From positions 12,842,817 through 12,906,816 of the forward strand of contig CM024169.1 of the NCBI GenBank assembly GCA_013433145.1: a stretch of DNA of 64,000 nt. The letters are read 5' to 3'. Both the position numbers and the translations under genes were made by a program. Under the pieces are notes generated by a model. The model had not been told where the DNA came from. It did no database searches and saw only the letters and a program-made list of their open reading frames with translations. The stretch is from Ascaris suum. Taxonomy: Eukaryota; Nematoda; Chromadorea; Rhabditida; Ascarididae. This document shows, in pieces, positions 12,905 to 25,478 of the stretch. Positions within the stretch are counted from its first letter, which is position 1; each line of letters opens with the position of its first letter.

Positions 12905-13067
12905 CGATTCACAATGACATTGCAATCCGCATCCACCTTACAATTTGTTGTTGCCAGCTGACTGGCTGAAAATGACAGTTCACTAAAAGCACACATAGCT
13001 GATGAAGTGATTGAAGTGCTAAGCCATAGTCTGAGCGTTGAGTGAGCCATATATAATTATACGATCG

Positions 13068-16000
13068 TTATTCCTCTTCTTCTTCTCCCTCTTCTTCACC
13101 TTCTTTCTCCTCCTGAAATTTTTTATTAGTGATTTCATCGTGTAGACATAAAAAAATGACTATGAATAATTAATTATTCAGCTGTTTTTATTCAACAATG
13201 TGTGAATATTATTATAAAAATCGCTTCAATAATTACGCATATTTGTGGCTAATTGCTAGCAATTGTAAGCGAAAAACGCGCTGAACTGACCTCAGCTTCT
13301 TCTTCGCCATCCTCTTCTACAGCTTCTTCCTCTTCTTCAGCTCCTTCTTCATCTTCTTCGCCACCTTCTTCCTTCTCACCCTCTTTTGACTCATCAGCCT
13401 CCTTTTCCTGAATTATATTCATTTAGTGCAAGCATTATTTTCCTGGATATTCTCACTATTAATAAGCGGGACTCTCAAGTATCATTAATAAATTCATCCA
13501 TCGCCAAGTTCATATATGCTTTAGAAAGCAGTGCTTATGTGAAATGAAAATGATTAGTCCATCAAATAGCGCCTTCTCAGCTGTTCGTGGATCTCGCTAG
13601 AAATGAATCGTATCATTGCAGCAGCTCTTCGCTTCATTTATTTTTTCGTTTAAAGATCAGTCCGGGTATAGAAAACCATCATAGACTGTGCTGTGCTCTA
13701 TCATCTAACGAAATCCATAAAAATTTTCGCTTCGATGACTGATTATATGTGCTATATTTCGTGTCAATTTGACATTCAATGAATTTTTTCTTCAGGAAAA
13801 CTTTCCTGTGGGAGTGTTGCCTCAATAGGCTAATCGAATTTAGCCAAGCATTTTCGTCTATTTTGTCGATTTTTATGAAGTCCTCTATAAACGCTCATAA
13901 ACGATAAATAGCTCATCAATGCTCGTTAATCGTAGATCTCTTTCATTAATTCACCTATATCATTACTGTAATATTCTTTGGCAATAATCCATCATTTGGC
14001 GAGAGGAATTTAATGCAATGCAACATTTTCCATTGAGAAATTTTAAGACTTTTTTTAAAGAGAAATTTCTACAATGGAGAAAAATTATGAAGAAAATATT
14101 TCAACCTTATTTTCTTCATTTTCCTCTTTTTTTTCCTCATCATCTTGTTTCTTATTGCTTTCGTCCTCTGATCTATGTGAATCACTTGCCTCGGATTTCT
14201 GCAATATGAATAATCACATTTTTTTTTCTTCAAATATTCGTATGAAAATAAAAATCTCTATTCGTTACTCGATACTCGAATGAGTAAACGCGCTAACGAC
14301 ACCGTCATTACGATAGATCAATATTTAGGTCGTTTGAAATGCTTCTTTATACGATGTAATGCAAAAAATGATCTGGTATAATTTTTGAAAATTATTACTA
14401 TTGTATTGTTTGAAAGCGGAAATTTTTTTTTTTTTTTGCATTTGAAATTAGTTGAACTCAAAATTTTTCATCGAACGTATCATTATTAAAAGAAATTCTT
14501 TCATTAAGAATACTAAATTGAAGTGGCACACTTACTGCTTGTTGTCGTTCTTCGAATTTATGTTTATAATGGCCGAAAGGATCGACGGAAGATGCGGACC
14601 CAGGTGGTCGTGTTTCTTCCCATTCCTTTAGCGCTTGTTCATATTCTTCAATCCTGAAATGCGTTAGAAGGTGATAGAGATGTTTTCTGAGCTATGCATC
14701 ATTGTACGGAAAGAAGTTCGTCATAAATGGCATCGACAAGTTGTCCAACGCCACATAAGTTAGAAAGTTGTCTGAGTAATATTGTGCCTTTAAATGAGCC
14801 ATGCTGATTTATTCGGAGGCATATATGTAATAATATCGTTGATACGTTGATAACAAGGTCTTATTTGGATGCATCAAAAAAAGCTTTGGTGAAGTGAGAT
14901 GGTTTATTCGGAAGGCAGTCATCCTAATATGCCTATTACACTACTGATATAATTGATGACCTATTATTTCATTATTTATTTGATAATCAGTTGATAATTC
15001 AGAAAAAAAAAGCTTTACGAACATCAGAGGTTTTTCCAAACTTTCGAAAAAACTCGTCCATATGCATATCGGATGTCTAATTTTGCTCAATATTGCTAGA
15101 GGTATCTATGAAACTTTCATGCATTTATAATAATAAAACGACTTATAGCGAAGCATTGATATGATCGATGAAGTACGCTCACCATTCCTTCTTCCAACCA
15201 CTCTTCATTTGGGTGTTTCTTGGTGTGCCAAAACCTGTCATTCCTCTTTGTGAGGCAAGTTTATTCGTTCCAGATTGCAATGGTACAATACCTTCCGATT
15301 TTTGTTTCTTTTCCTGTTCAATCTCTTTACCACCCTGTAAATTTTGTGATGTTAGCAAGTACAATGGGCAACAAAAATCTCCTAAACTAACCACTCTTCA
15401 AGTGCTTAGTCAACCAATGCTTAAGGCTCTAAACGTTTACATCTCAACCGGAATTTGCGATATTCCGGATATATGCAATCAATGAATTATGCAAGAATAA
15501 CGAATATTTTTCGAGAAAAAAAAAGGAAGAGACACATCAGTTGTGATCAAAAACTTTCATCAAAATGAAGAACAATTAATAATACATTCATGCGAATTTG
15601 AAAATACTAAACTACGCACGTTTTAAAATATTTACTTTTAGCATTATTTTATAATTGGCCTCATATTATGATTTCGAAAAAAAATCTATTGTTTTGATGA
15701 GAACAATACGTTTATGACACTTTCTGCGAGTAATGCCACATAATTCAAAACGCAATTGATTGTTCAAAGCTAAAAAAAAAGTTCAGGTTAGAGCATTCAA
15801 ATCGATGTGATTGAATTCTCCTTTCGAGAGGTCTCAATTGCACATAACGAATAAATCTTTTCAGAAGTAAACACATAAATCCTAATATAAACGGTGATTA
15901 TTAACAAATCGTTTCATTGTCTAAAAAGTATTAATTAATGATGTGGAAGAACGATCAAAAAACAGATTAATAAATTTACAAACCTTTGTATGTGGTATCA

Positions 16001-19000
16001 CATCGCGAACTTTCATGAAACCTCCACTACCAGCTTGATTGGCAAATTTGTTTTGTCCTGAATACCATGGTGTAAATTCGGTTCCTTTACGTAATCCATC
16101 TTCACTGAAATTTTCAATTCGAAACTTAAATGCCCCTATCATCTTATAACATTACAACGATTGTCAATAATGCTCTTTTAATAACTTCATGTATAGCCTT
16201 CTAAATTCTGCCAAAAAAAAAGAAGATCTAAATCAGCACTAACCGTTTTCATCGCTTACCTTAATTTCTTCGACATAATTTTGAGCCTATTTATAGCAGA
16301 TGAGATATTTTTTTAAAAAAATGAAATAACATCATGCATGATAGAACTTTTTCTAATAGCTGCTTGCTATCGCAGCATCTAATATGCTAAATTAGTAGTG
16401 AAATAGCTTGATAAAAAAAAAATACGTGAATCCAAGTCCTTCGATGTCCATCGTTGCTTGTCGAACAGCACCAACACCAGGTGGTGCAGTCATTCCCGTC
16501 TGTGAAGCAAATAGATTCGTGCCAGATTGATAGCACAATACACCATGAGTACGACGATCATGTGGTAAACGCCCAATGATATTGGCCACTTGATTACGAT
16601 GTGTTCCCATTGAACGCTGTAAACATATTCGTTGGATTTCACCATTATTCTTTTTTTTTTCAATGGAATTTACGTTCGATTAAGTTTTCGAATCCTTATG
16701 CGCTTTTTGAATATTTCTACTTTCAAACTACATTGTACTGGGGTCATGTCTGCAAGTATTTGCATTCTGTCTATCCGTCTGTCTGTCTGTCTGTCTGTCT
16801 TTATGTCTGTCAATTTCTCCATTCCAATCATTGAAATTGCAGCCACGAAATTTGATGCGTATAGTGTACATTATATGCAGCGCTTGCCATATCTACCGAA
16901 ACAAATATACCCACTTTGAAAAAATTGTTCGGTGCGATACACCTTTATAATTTTACTTCTAACTACAATACCATCTGAATAAACTGCAATGCATATTGCG
17001 TTGAACTGATAAGTGCTGATTAAGAGTGATAAGACTGATAAGATTACACGCAAACACTTTTCCATTCATTAATGAATATGCGGAATCATTCAAGAGACCT
17101 AATTGCATTAAATGCTGATGCTTTCAACGGTTTCATAAGCAGATTCTCAGCGATAGTAATAGTAATGATCGTTAGCTCTTCAAATAACACTTTATTATTT
17201 TCGTACTTACAAAATGTGGTACAATTGACTCCAATTTTAAGTGATGGATAGACTCAACTTTCATTATTAAATAAAAATATGAAAAAAATTTTAATTTTCT
17301 ATTATCATTAAAAAATCCGGCCACCATTATCAAAAATAGTCGATATTGTTGAAAACTTAATAGAAATATCACCTCTCCGGATTGTGTTGCCATTCCATAA
17401 TCACCGGATTGCTTTGGCATAATTTTTTCGCCTTCTTTATCAAGAATCGTCTCCCAATCTTTCTTATACACCACTTTAGGTACTTGATACCTTGATGCAC
17501 CAATTGGAGTTTGCCCTTAATAAAAAACATGTTTTTAAATAACGCTCTAACTCAGGAATCAAATCGGATATTTAACCGCATAAAATACCTGACATACTCT
17601 GTTGGCGATATATGTTTTCATAACGGATCTTAGAATGGATTCTTTTTACTCAAATTTCTCGTTAGTAATTATTTCTATTATTATGCAGTTTTATTCAAAG
17701 GATTCATAGAGGAAAAAAAGAAACAGGTGATAAAACTGCATATAAAGTCGGAATTTTTTACAGGTATAAAGTATAAATCTTGTCATAGCGAATAAATGAT
17801 GACTTATAAAAAGCATTTTATCTCTTAACGATATTTCATTTTCGAAATCCAATGAGTGAAAATAATTTTCGCACTCATTTTGTTGAAAAATTTTGCAAAA
17901 ATTGAAAACAAATTCGTATCTAATAAATAAAGATATTTAAACAGTCTAATTATATGATTTCATTCATCGTTTAGTTTTGCTTAGTGCGCGGTCGGTTTTA
18001 CGAGGGCTCCGAGCAAACTCTTTGACTTTGTCCTACCGAGTCATTCCGACCAGTGATCTCATCGGGACGCGGGCGGTGAAGCAAGTCACATGGAACAACG
18101 ATGAATCGACTCGTCAGTATCCGACGGGTAGGAGACGAGCCTAAGCCCTCATCTTCACGCTATCTCACAACTTCAGTTAAACAGAAGTGGTAGTGATATG
18201 AGGAGACATTTATTCGTAATGAATGTTTTGTCGATTCAAGTAAATATAAATTACATGATTTAATAGATATATGCAACAATTAAATCAATCTAATTAAGCA
18301 TTGTAGAAAAATTTCATTTAAATAAATTTTTACGAAATTCTAGAAATACTTAGTTATCTAATATTCTACTTTATTAGTGGAAACGATGTTTCTAAGCAAT
18401 GAACCGACCTTTTTGTGATGCATATTGATTGGTACCACATTGTGCTCGAAGTACTTCTTCACTTTTACGATTAGGTTCGATAAACCTAGAAGTGTGTAAT
18501 TTTAATATCATCAAGAGCCAGAGCTTTTGGCTCATCGATGTTTTTGTAGAAGACTTTCAGTTGAATGCGGTAATGATCATGGGATTTGGTTCTTTCAAAG
18601 CACAAGAAGCTCTTTTTTTTTTGCGCATGTAAACCTCTTCAATACGTTCAAGAAATAAACCTACCGAAAATATTTTGCAGCTATACTACTTCATAAACGT
18701 TATACCTATGTCTTCATTTTTTTTTTTGATTTGGTATCTTTGTATCGCTAAATTTTGCAGTATTGCTTTCAATCGGATGCTAACATTAGAAGAATTACTT
18801 CCTTATTGGAAGAATTCCTCAAATCCCTGATAGTTCATTTCTATTAAATCAAATTCATTTCAAGTTTTGTGACCGATAAAAAAATTACTGCAACAAAGAC
18901 TTGTAATTTGGCTCATATATCTAAGAACAATGTTCTCATTCAACATTAAGCTTAAAAAGTTTCAATATGATCAAGAGACAATAAGCATAACACAGAAGTT

Positions 19001-21060
19001 CCCTTTAAAAAAAAACCGCATACAACAAGCTGACAACCGTTAAAGATCCACAGAGATCTTTGTTGATTACTGGTGGTATGTGATGAAGAATGCAGAGTTT
19101 TCTCGCTCGCAAAATGCATAATAGGGGTTTATAATGTTGTAAATCATGAAGAGGATAAGCATATAAGAGAGTTCACTGACCCAAGATGCTTATCTCTAGT
19201 GATATTCCATCTGGGCATTCCAGGTGCTGTCATGCCTTTTTGGGAGTCGAATCTATTGGTGGCTGCTTGCATCGATAGGAATGCATGTCCACCTCTAAGC
19301 TGTTCGAGGTTCCACTTCCGCTTAACCGGTTGCTGCTCTTCATTTTCACGATCCTCCTGAAATATTTCATTTCAGTGCACTCGCTAGACCACCTTGCCGA
19401 ATTGTTGTATTGCATTTCGGTTTACTCTCACTAAAAAATTCACCTAAATACCTTTGATGAGCAGTGTGTTTTTGCTGAGCAAAATTATAAAGTTGCGAGT
19501 ATCTATATTTATTTAAAGTAAACGTTTATGTCAATGCTGTTTTTTCCTGACCGGAAAATTCTGCAAATTGTGAGAAACGATGGATCATCTGACTTTAAAC
19601 AATCGTAATGATTTGCTTTCTCGCATCCTTGTCTTTTTTCCTCTTCTTACCTCCTTCGCTCCACTCTAGTTATCCCGTGAATCGTGATCTGTTTCTTACT
19701 TTCCAAGATTCGGGATTTCAAATCGATTCCTTTATCATATTTCTTTAAAACTACGATTTATTGGGTGGAGGGATCGGGATGGCATAGCATAAATTCTAAT
19801 ATTATTTAACTTTCCAATGATCAGTGCTCTAGGTGGTAGGTATAAAGTCGTTTTCCTTAGAACTTTAGTATATTTGACTAGTGAAACTGTCAGTTAGCAA
19901 AGAGAGAGAAAAGAGAACAAGAAACTGGCAGTGAGCAAAGAGAGAGAAAAGAGAGAAAGAAACTGGCAGATAGCAAAGAGAGAAAGAGAACTTTTTACCA
20001 AGTAGCTTGTTTCAGCGGTATGTTGAAATATTTTAGGAGGTCAGAGAGAAGTGTAATGTTCACAGAGAACAGTTTTCTCAATACACCACGCTACAGTAAT
20101 GCTGGCTGCATGTTGAATTCCTCACTAGCATTTTTTTTTCCCATAGAGGGGGCAGTTTTTACCCGTCCTTCCCGCTAATCGATCGTCTCCGTTTTCGTTG
20201 ACGGAATTTACTGTTTTTCATTCCGAATGAATTTCAGGAATTTTTCGCTAACAATTTGGAAACTTGCGACTATTTGGTACACAATGACGACTATCGGTTC
20301 GATTCGATTGTTCTATCGATTTCCATTCCCGCTAAGAATTTGCAGCTGAGTGAGAAATGAGATGATAATATTGTGGAAAGTTTATTTTCCAACGATAGCA
20401 AAATATATTAGAAACTATATGTCTAAGTTGTAAAAATAATGCTTTCTCACTAATCTCTAATATTTTTTTTTTCACAAAATTTGCAAATCAAGCTTTGTCT
20501 AAAAGTAATCGATATGGTTCAACTTCATATTCTAATTTGTTTCTCCAATCAATCATACATATATTAGAGGTCATTTTTCTGAATTTGGCATAAAAGTTTT
20601 TTTTTTCTTTGGATATTTGAGCAATTTTCCGGCTAGGAACTGAAAAGAGAAAATGTCTTTCACTAAAACGCTCTTTCTCGTTTATTATCTTATCATTGCA
20701 TTCATCTCTTCATTCCTATGTACATTTTAAGTGAACTGAGGATGAGAGTTAGGGGTTAAATTTATATTTACTTTTTCTAATATGACACCTTCTCGCTCGG
20801 CTGTTAAACTTGACTGTGCAATCATCTTCGATTGTTCTCTATTGAGTTGGCATTTATATTTGAAAGAATGCAAGCAGAAACGAGAACAAACAAATTTTCA
20901 ACGCATAAACAAATTTAAATTTAACATACGCTAAATTTTATATATATACATATGTATACTTTTTTATTTTATATTACACATACATATATTACATTTACAT
21001 TTATATACATATATTACATTTATATACTAAATTTTATACATATTACATATACAAATTTTC

Positions 21061-21154
<94 letters not shown>

Positions 21155-21256
21155 GGAATATGAGGAGGAAAATTTGGTGAATAGATAACAATAGGTGAGG
21201 TAGTTGACTGTTACTTGAACAAAGCTTAATTGAAGAGATGTCGAACTAACCTCCAT
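13068..21256 (-). CDS. clik-1: Calponin-repeat (CLIK-1-like) actin-binding protein with acidic tail, eleven exons
   Basis: Exons in transcript order: 21251-21256, 19177-19356, 17589-17628, 17373-17515, 16426-16616, 15984-16104, 15183-15334, 14536-14653, 14106-14198, 13291-13407 and 13068-13112. Phases agree throughout and give 401 residues. Five calponin-like repeats are visible: about 26-52 ([17 protein letters not shown]), 107-130 ([13 protein letters not shown]), 148-172 ([19 protein letters not shown]), 197-222 ([16 protein letters not shown]) and 242-266 ([19 protein letters not shown]). Repeats of this kind bind and stabilise actin filaments in UNC-87 and CLIK proteins; no calponin-homology domain is seen. 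Residues 318-401 form a Glu/Lys-rich, then almost pure Glu, tail. Weak points are the two-codon first exon (ATGGAG before a GTTAGT donor), the AAG acceptor of exon 3 and the GTTGAA donor of exon 9. Intron 1 holds a (TA)n array and a 38-bp tandem repeat. Confidence 0.88.
16260..16286 (-). CDS. Candidate 27-nt cassette microexon in the calponin-repeat gene
   Basis: Between exons 5 and 6 lies a 27-nt segment with a strong GTAAGC donor and an ATAAATAG acceptor. It enters and leaves in the same phase as the exon 5-6 junction (phase 2), so inclusion or skipping keeps the frame. Inclusion would add nine residues (LKIMSKKLS, with the shared Thr codon kept) between two repeats. The acceptor lacks the usual pyrimidine run, so usage is uncertain. 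Read in another frame the segment is also open, so coding alone does not decide. Confidence 0.35.
16766..16811 (+). repeat. (TCTG)n simple repeat
   Basis: Imperfect TCTG/GTCT array in intron 4 of the calponin-repeat gene. It is related in unit to GACA-type repeats at about 3127-3170 and 62231-62262. Confidence 0.8.
17985..18190. other. GC-rich island inside a calponin-gene intron
   Basis: About 200 bp of clearly higher GC and CpG content sits in the AT-rich intron between exons 2 and 3. Both strands have fairly long open stretches here (plus strand: [12 protein letters not shown] and [17 protein letters not shown] stretches), but I recognise no domain. Its sharp contrast with its surroundings suggests an inserted element or its remnant. 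Confidence 0.35.
19883..19990 (+). repeat. 38-bp tandem repeat, three copies
   Basis: Units at 19883-19920, 19921-19958 and a partial third at 19959-19990, each with GAAACTG(G/T)CAG and a GA-rich second half. It lies in intron 1 of the calponin-repeat gene. Confidence 0.85.
21064..21152. repeat. (TA)n array, 89 bp
   Basis: Perfect TA dinucleotide array in intron 1 of the calponin-repeat gene, about 100 bp from the proposed first exon. Long Ile-Tyr frames here are artefacts. Confidence 0.95.
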
Positions 21257-24200
21257 TGCTCGACGAAGTTAAAGCGGACGATTATACAAGCTGAGCCGAT
21301 GCGGTAGCACTGATGAAGCTGCTAGAGGTGGATATGAGACACTACTCAGCTAGGCGGACAAAATCGTTGGTCGTCGTCAACTTTCCGGGGACTAGTTCCT
21401 CGAATATTGTGAAGCTAACCGGCAGTTAGCAACGCCCCTCTTATAGAGGCATCGAGGATGTCGAGATGTGGGCAAACAAATCTCCCATCGAATGTAAAAC
21501 CCACGTTTGCTAGTTTCATCAAGAGTAGTTTTTACAATAAACGACAAGCTAACATTGAGCGTGTAGTTACCGCATGCTCTGCGTTACAAGCGCAAGTATA
21601 TAACGATAAAATAATCAATGCCATCGTTTCATTGAAGCTTCTAATTTCGAGTTTGAAAATATTTTTTAATATTTTTTAATATTAAGCATACTTATTCCTA
21701 AATACTCATTAAATTGTTATTTTTTGTAGGATATCTTTATTCTGAATAAGCATCTAACTAGGATCCGAATAAGGCTTCTTGTAAATTCAGCATCTTTGAT
21801 TTGAACGACCAAGTTTCCTCTCCTAAAAGAATAAATGATGATATCATATATTCAAAACTATTACTCATAAGCTATCAAGTAAACTAATTTGTTGAACTGT
21901 ATAGCTGAATTCTGCTACCTTATAAAATAGAAATTGTCATTTTTGCAATCCGAACGTTGAGATGATTAAAAAAAAAAAAGAAAATCGTAAGGATTTCATG
22001 CGATCCGACTGTCACATTCGATTTCGTAAATTTTTCTTAATGAATTTTTTAAATTATATATCACTATTGCTATTATTGTATTCATTTATCGTTTACGTTC
22101 TCTAATGAAAACATTTTTATGTGTTTTTTTTTTTTTTATGAAGGCATTTTTCCTATAATATGTGAGATTTTCTCAGCAAAGTTTTTTTTTCTTCAAAATG
22201 ATAATAAACTAAAATAGAAATGAAATTTCTATTGTATACAAAAAAAATTTCGTTGAATATGCATATAAATGATTTGAATGATTGCTTTTTGCGTTGAAAA
22301 TTCCACTATATTTCTCCAATTTCTATTTGTAGGTTTTTCATTTCAATTTTTATAGATTTGAATTAAATAAAAAGCAATCGTTAAATATAAACTATCATAG
22401 TTTACTTATAATTGCTTATACCTCATATAAATATAAATATACTTATAAATATACTCATAAAATATACTTATAAATATACATATAAATATAATACTTAAAT
22501 ATAAATATACTTATAATTTGCAAAAAAATTACCTCATATCACTATTAGTATATATTATCACTATTGCAAATCAATTAATTGCATTGCAAAATGAATTAAT
22601 TGCTAATCAAAGTAGTTGCGATTTCATAGGCGCATGTGATGTTAATATTCGTATTGTTATTTCATAGAAACAATGAGGCTTTTGCAATTTGCAATGCAAT
22701 CTTTACGAATGATTTAGACGTTGAAAAATTTTGCATAACGTTCGTTGCTTACACTTGACTTTTTTCCATTCGTTTTTTTTTCGTATTTTTTAAAATCTAT
22801 AATATAAACAAGTTGAATTCATTAAATTTTCGAATTTTTTTTAGCGCACCATTCAAATATCGAAATGTGAAGATGCAAAATCTTAACAGATTTATTGCAA
22901 TCGCAATTAATGACCACAATGGAAGAGATTTAATAGAATATAAGGCTCTTACGAGTGAAAAAAAATTTTTTTTTTGCAAATTTCATCGAAGATTTTTTCG
23001 TATTCTCGAGAAAATGAAGTTTCTTGTGCGTTGTTTTGCATAACAGAAATCCCATAAAAATCTCGATTATAAGTCTTGTTGTATCTTTGCCGAATACGAT
23101 GTTCCTTGATTTCTTGGTTATTAGCCCATTCCTTGCTAACAAATCTTCTACTGACTACACTTTCCCATACTTGAAGTGAACCGCCTCAAGAAAACAAACC
23201 CTGCTACCCTGCTTCATATTGATCTATACGGACCAACTGCCATTGCTGCCTTATAACCAGACCTACAGTCATAATGGAATATTGTGGGGAAGAGGGGCGC
23301 GGGGACGGGAGGAAAATGGCGAAGAGGCGGAAGTGTTGAAGTATCGAATTCCCTCGAACGAAATTACTTTTCAAATGTGTGCAATTTCCTTCGTTTTGAT
23401 AGAAATTCCCATAGTTTCCGTTTATAATGAATTCGTAATATTCATAATTTTAGCGAAAGCACCAATGCTTAATTTGCTCGTCGTCCTTATCAAAAAAAAT
23501 CCCTCTAGTAATAATTTTTAAAGAACAATAACAATAATTTAAACATTTTCCAGCTCATATCGTTCACCTCAACTTCTCGAATTGCTATTAAGTAAGTATT
23601 GCAAATTGCAAGTATTGCAAATATTTAAGTATTCGCAAGCGAACTTTTCTTTCAAAATTGCGCTTTTTTTTTACAGTTACAAAATTGAGGAATTTACAAC
23701 ACAATGGGGCTGACGTTTTGCAAAGCGTGTCTCAATTGCGAAATCAATTGCAATTCCAAATTGGTACAATATACGCAAGTGAATGTTCTGCAAAATGTCT
23801 TAATTAAGCATCGGTCGGTATGATCTCGATGCTTTTTTTCCCCTTTTGACAATAAATTACCTCATCCTAGGTATAGGTTTAGCAAGAATACAGCCCTCCA
23901 GTGCAGTTTTGGACTAGCCGCAATCCATGATCAACCGGATAAATCAATGATAGATTAGAAATGTAATAGTCATAACTATCGTTTTTTTTTTTTTGCAGGA
24001 CATTCACGAAATCACTGTAATTAATAAAGAGTTGTTGGCATTCGAAAGGTTTCATCAGAGAATTTAAAAACTATTGACAATCCGAGACCCAAAGTTAGAG
24101 ACGAAGAAGTGAAAGAGAGGTGATTTTATTCAATTTTAGTGATAATTTCAGTATTGTAAAGAATTGATGAAGAAGAACGTTAGAAATATGAATGAGCATT

Positions 24201-25478
24201 TCAAAATATAAGACGACGCATAATTTATTTTCTATAAAAGTGAGAGTCACTTTGCGCCCTTGTTGAAAACTTGCAAAGATTCGAAACATTTCAACATCGA
24301 TTATATTTCCGCTTTGAAAAATGAAAAAAAAATTGCAAATTTTTTTTTTCAGCTAACACTCTTCTTTAACTGTATTTTCCCTTTTTTTTTGGAGTTCTAA
24401 ACACATAGCAACTTATTAAATGTATATTTTAGATCAATATTGTAGAGACTTTTGTCTTCTGCATCCACTTCTTCCTCTTAGTAATGCGTTTGTTTCCCTC
24501 GGTCTGCTTTCTGATAGTGAATTGGATTCATAGTGTCATATAAGGCGACTTCAAGCCTCGCTCCCAAAAATCGGCTGGCATCCATCAATGTTATTTCTTG
24601 AATTTCTTGAGTTTGCGAAAGAAGTCGTCGATTTGATTCTAGCAAGCGTTATAGGTTCTGCTTTTTGCATCCAACTTTTCACACGAAATAAAAGTTCAAG
24701 GCTTGCTATTCGGACTAAATGCCTAAAATGATTCAAGAGATCAATCCCGATTGAAGTTATCGAGATAGTTGAACTCAAGCGTTGAAATACACTTAGTTGC
24801 TTTGTGTGCAATACCAGCTTCGTGAAGTGACTCTTTCTAAAATTTTCTATTAGAGCAACACAAATACACTATTATTTCGGATTTATCAAGCGATATACTC
24901 AAAACGATAGTCCAATTGTTGAAAAGAATGAACGATTACATTGCTCATATATCATAAATATTGCTTTAAATGAGTGAATTTTTGAGTTGGAATAAAAATT
25001 TTTGAAAATAGAAATAAATAAATATTTAATCGATCGAAATTAGTTTTTAAAAAAAAGCGGCAAGTTTAATTCAAAAAAAAATCCGACAATTACCATCAAA
25101 CTTATTTAAGTTATTGGTTATTGTTGAGAAAATTTCTTCTTTAATTTTCGTCGGCAAATTTTTTTTTCCCTGTTATTTAGTCAATTTTTTTTTTAGTGCG
25201 TCATTACTAACGAATTTGCGTGGAGATTTAGAATGAATTTAGCGAATTCATATGCTCAAATATATTTAAAAAATCGGCTTAAAGGGGAAATTCGATCACA
25301 ATGTATCATAAATGAAATTAATGAAACGTAGGTGAGCAATTAATTAACTTTACATAATGTAATTGACTTGAAAGCGATAGAAATCTTTGGGCGTGGCTTG
25401 AGACGATAAGAGCTAAGAAATATCAGTATTTGCTTATAAGCTAAGGCTGTAGGCACGTTGCTTACTTCATTCTAAACG
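21257..25478. other. Divergent intergenic region between the calponin-repeat and peptide-precursor genes
   Basis: The flanking genes start from opposite sides, so this 4.2 kb should hold both promoters. It contains an AT minisatellite at about 22420-22515 (units like ATAAATATACTT). It also contains repeated ATTGCAAT/TTGCAA motifs at 22560-22740, 23590-23632, 23730-23755 and 24330-24340. A moderately GC-rich segment at 24550-24810 is open in one minus-strand frame without recognisable similarity. Confidence 0.5.

Larger units (their letters stand above)
9330..13067. other. Convergent intergenic region between ECHS1 and the calponin-repeat gene
   Basis: Both flanking genes end here, so it should hold two 3' UTRs. 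Candidate AATAAA signals are at 9740-9745 (plus) and 12899-12904 (minus). The 10.2-11.8 kb part has higher GC and many short frames, but none matches a family and none has paired splice sites in phase. It may be decayed repeat sequence. A 14-bp direct repeat containing CAGGACCTGAGGT lies at about 11667-11698. Confidence 0.55.
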
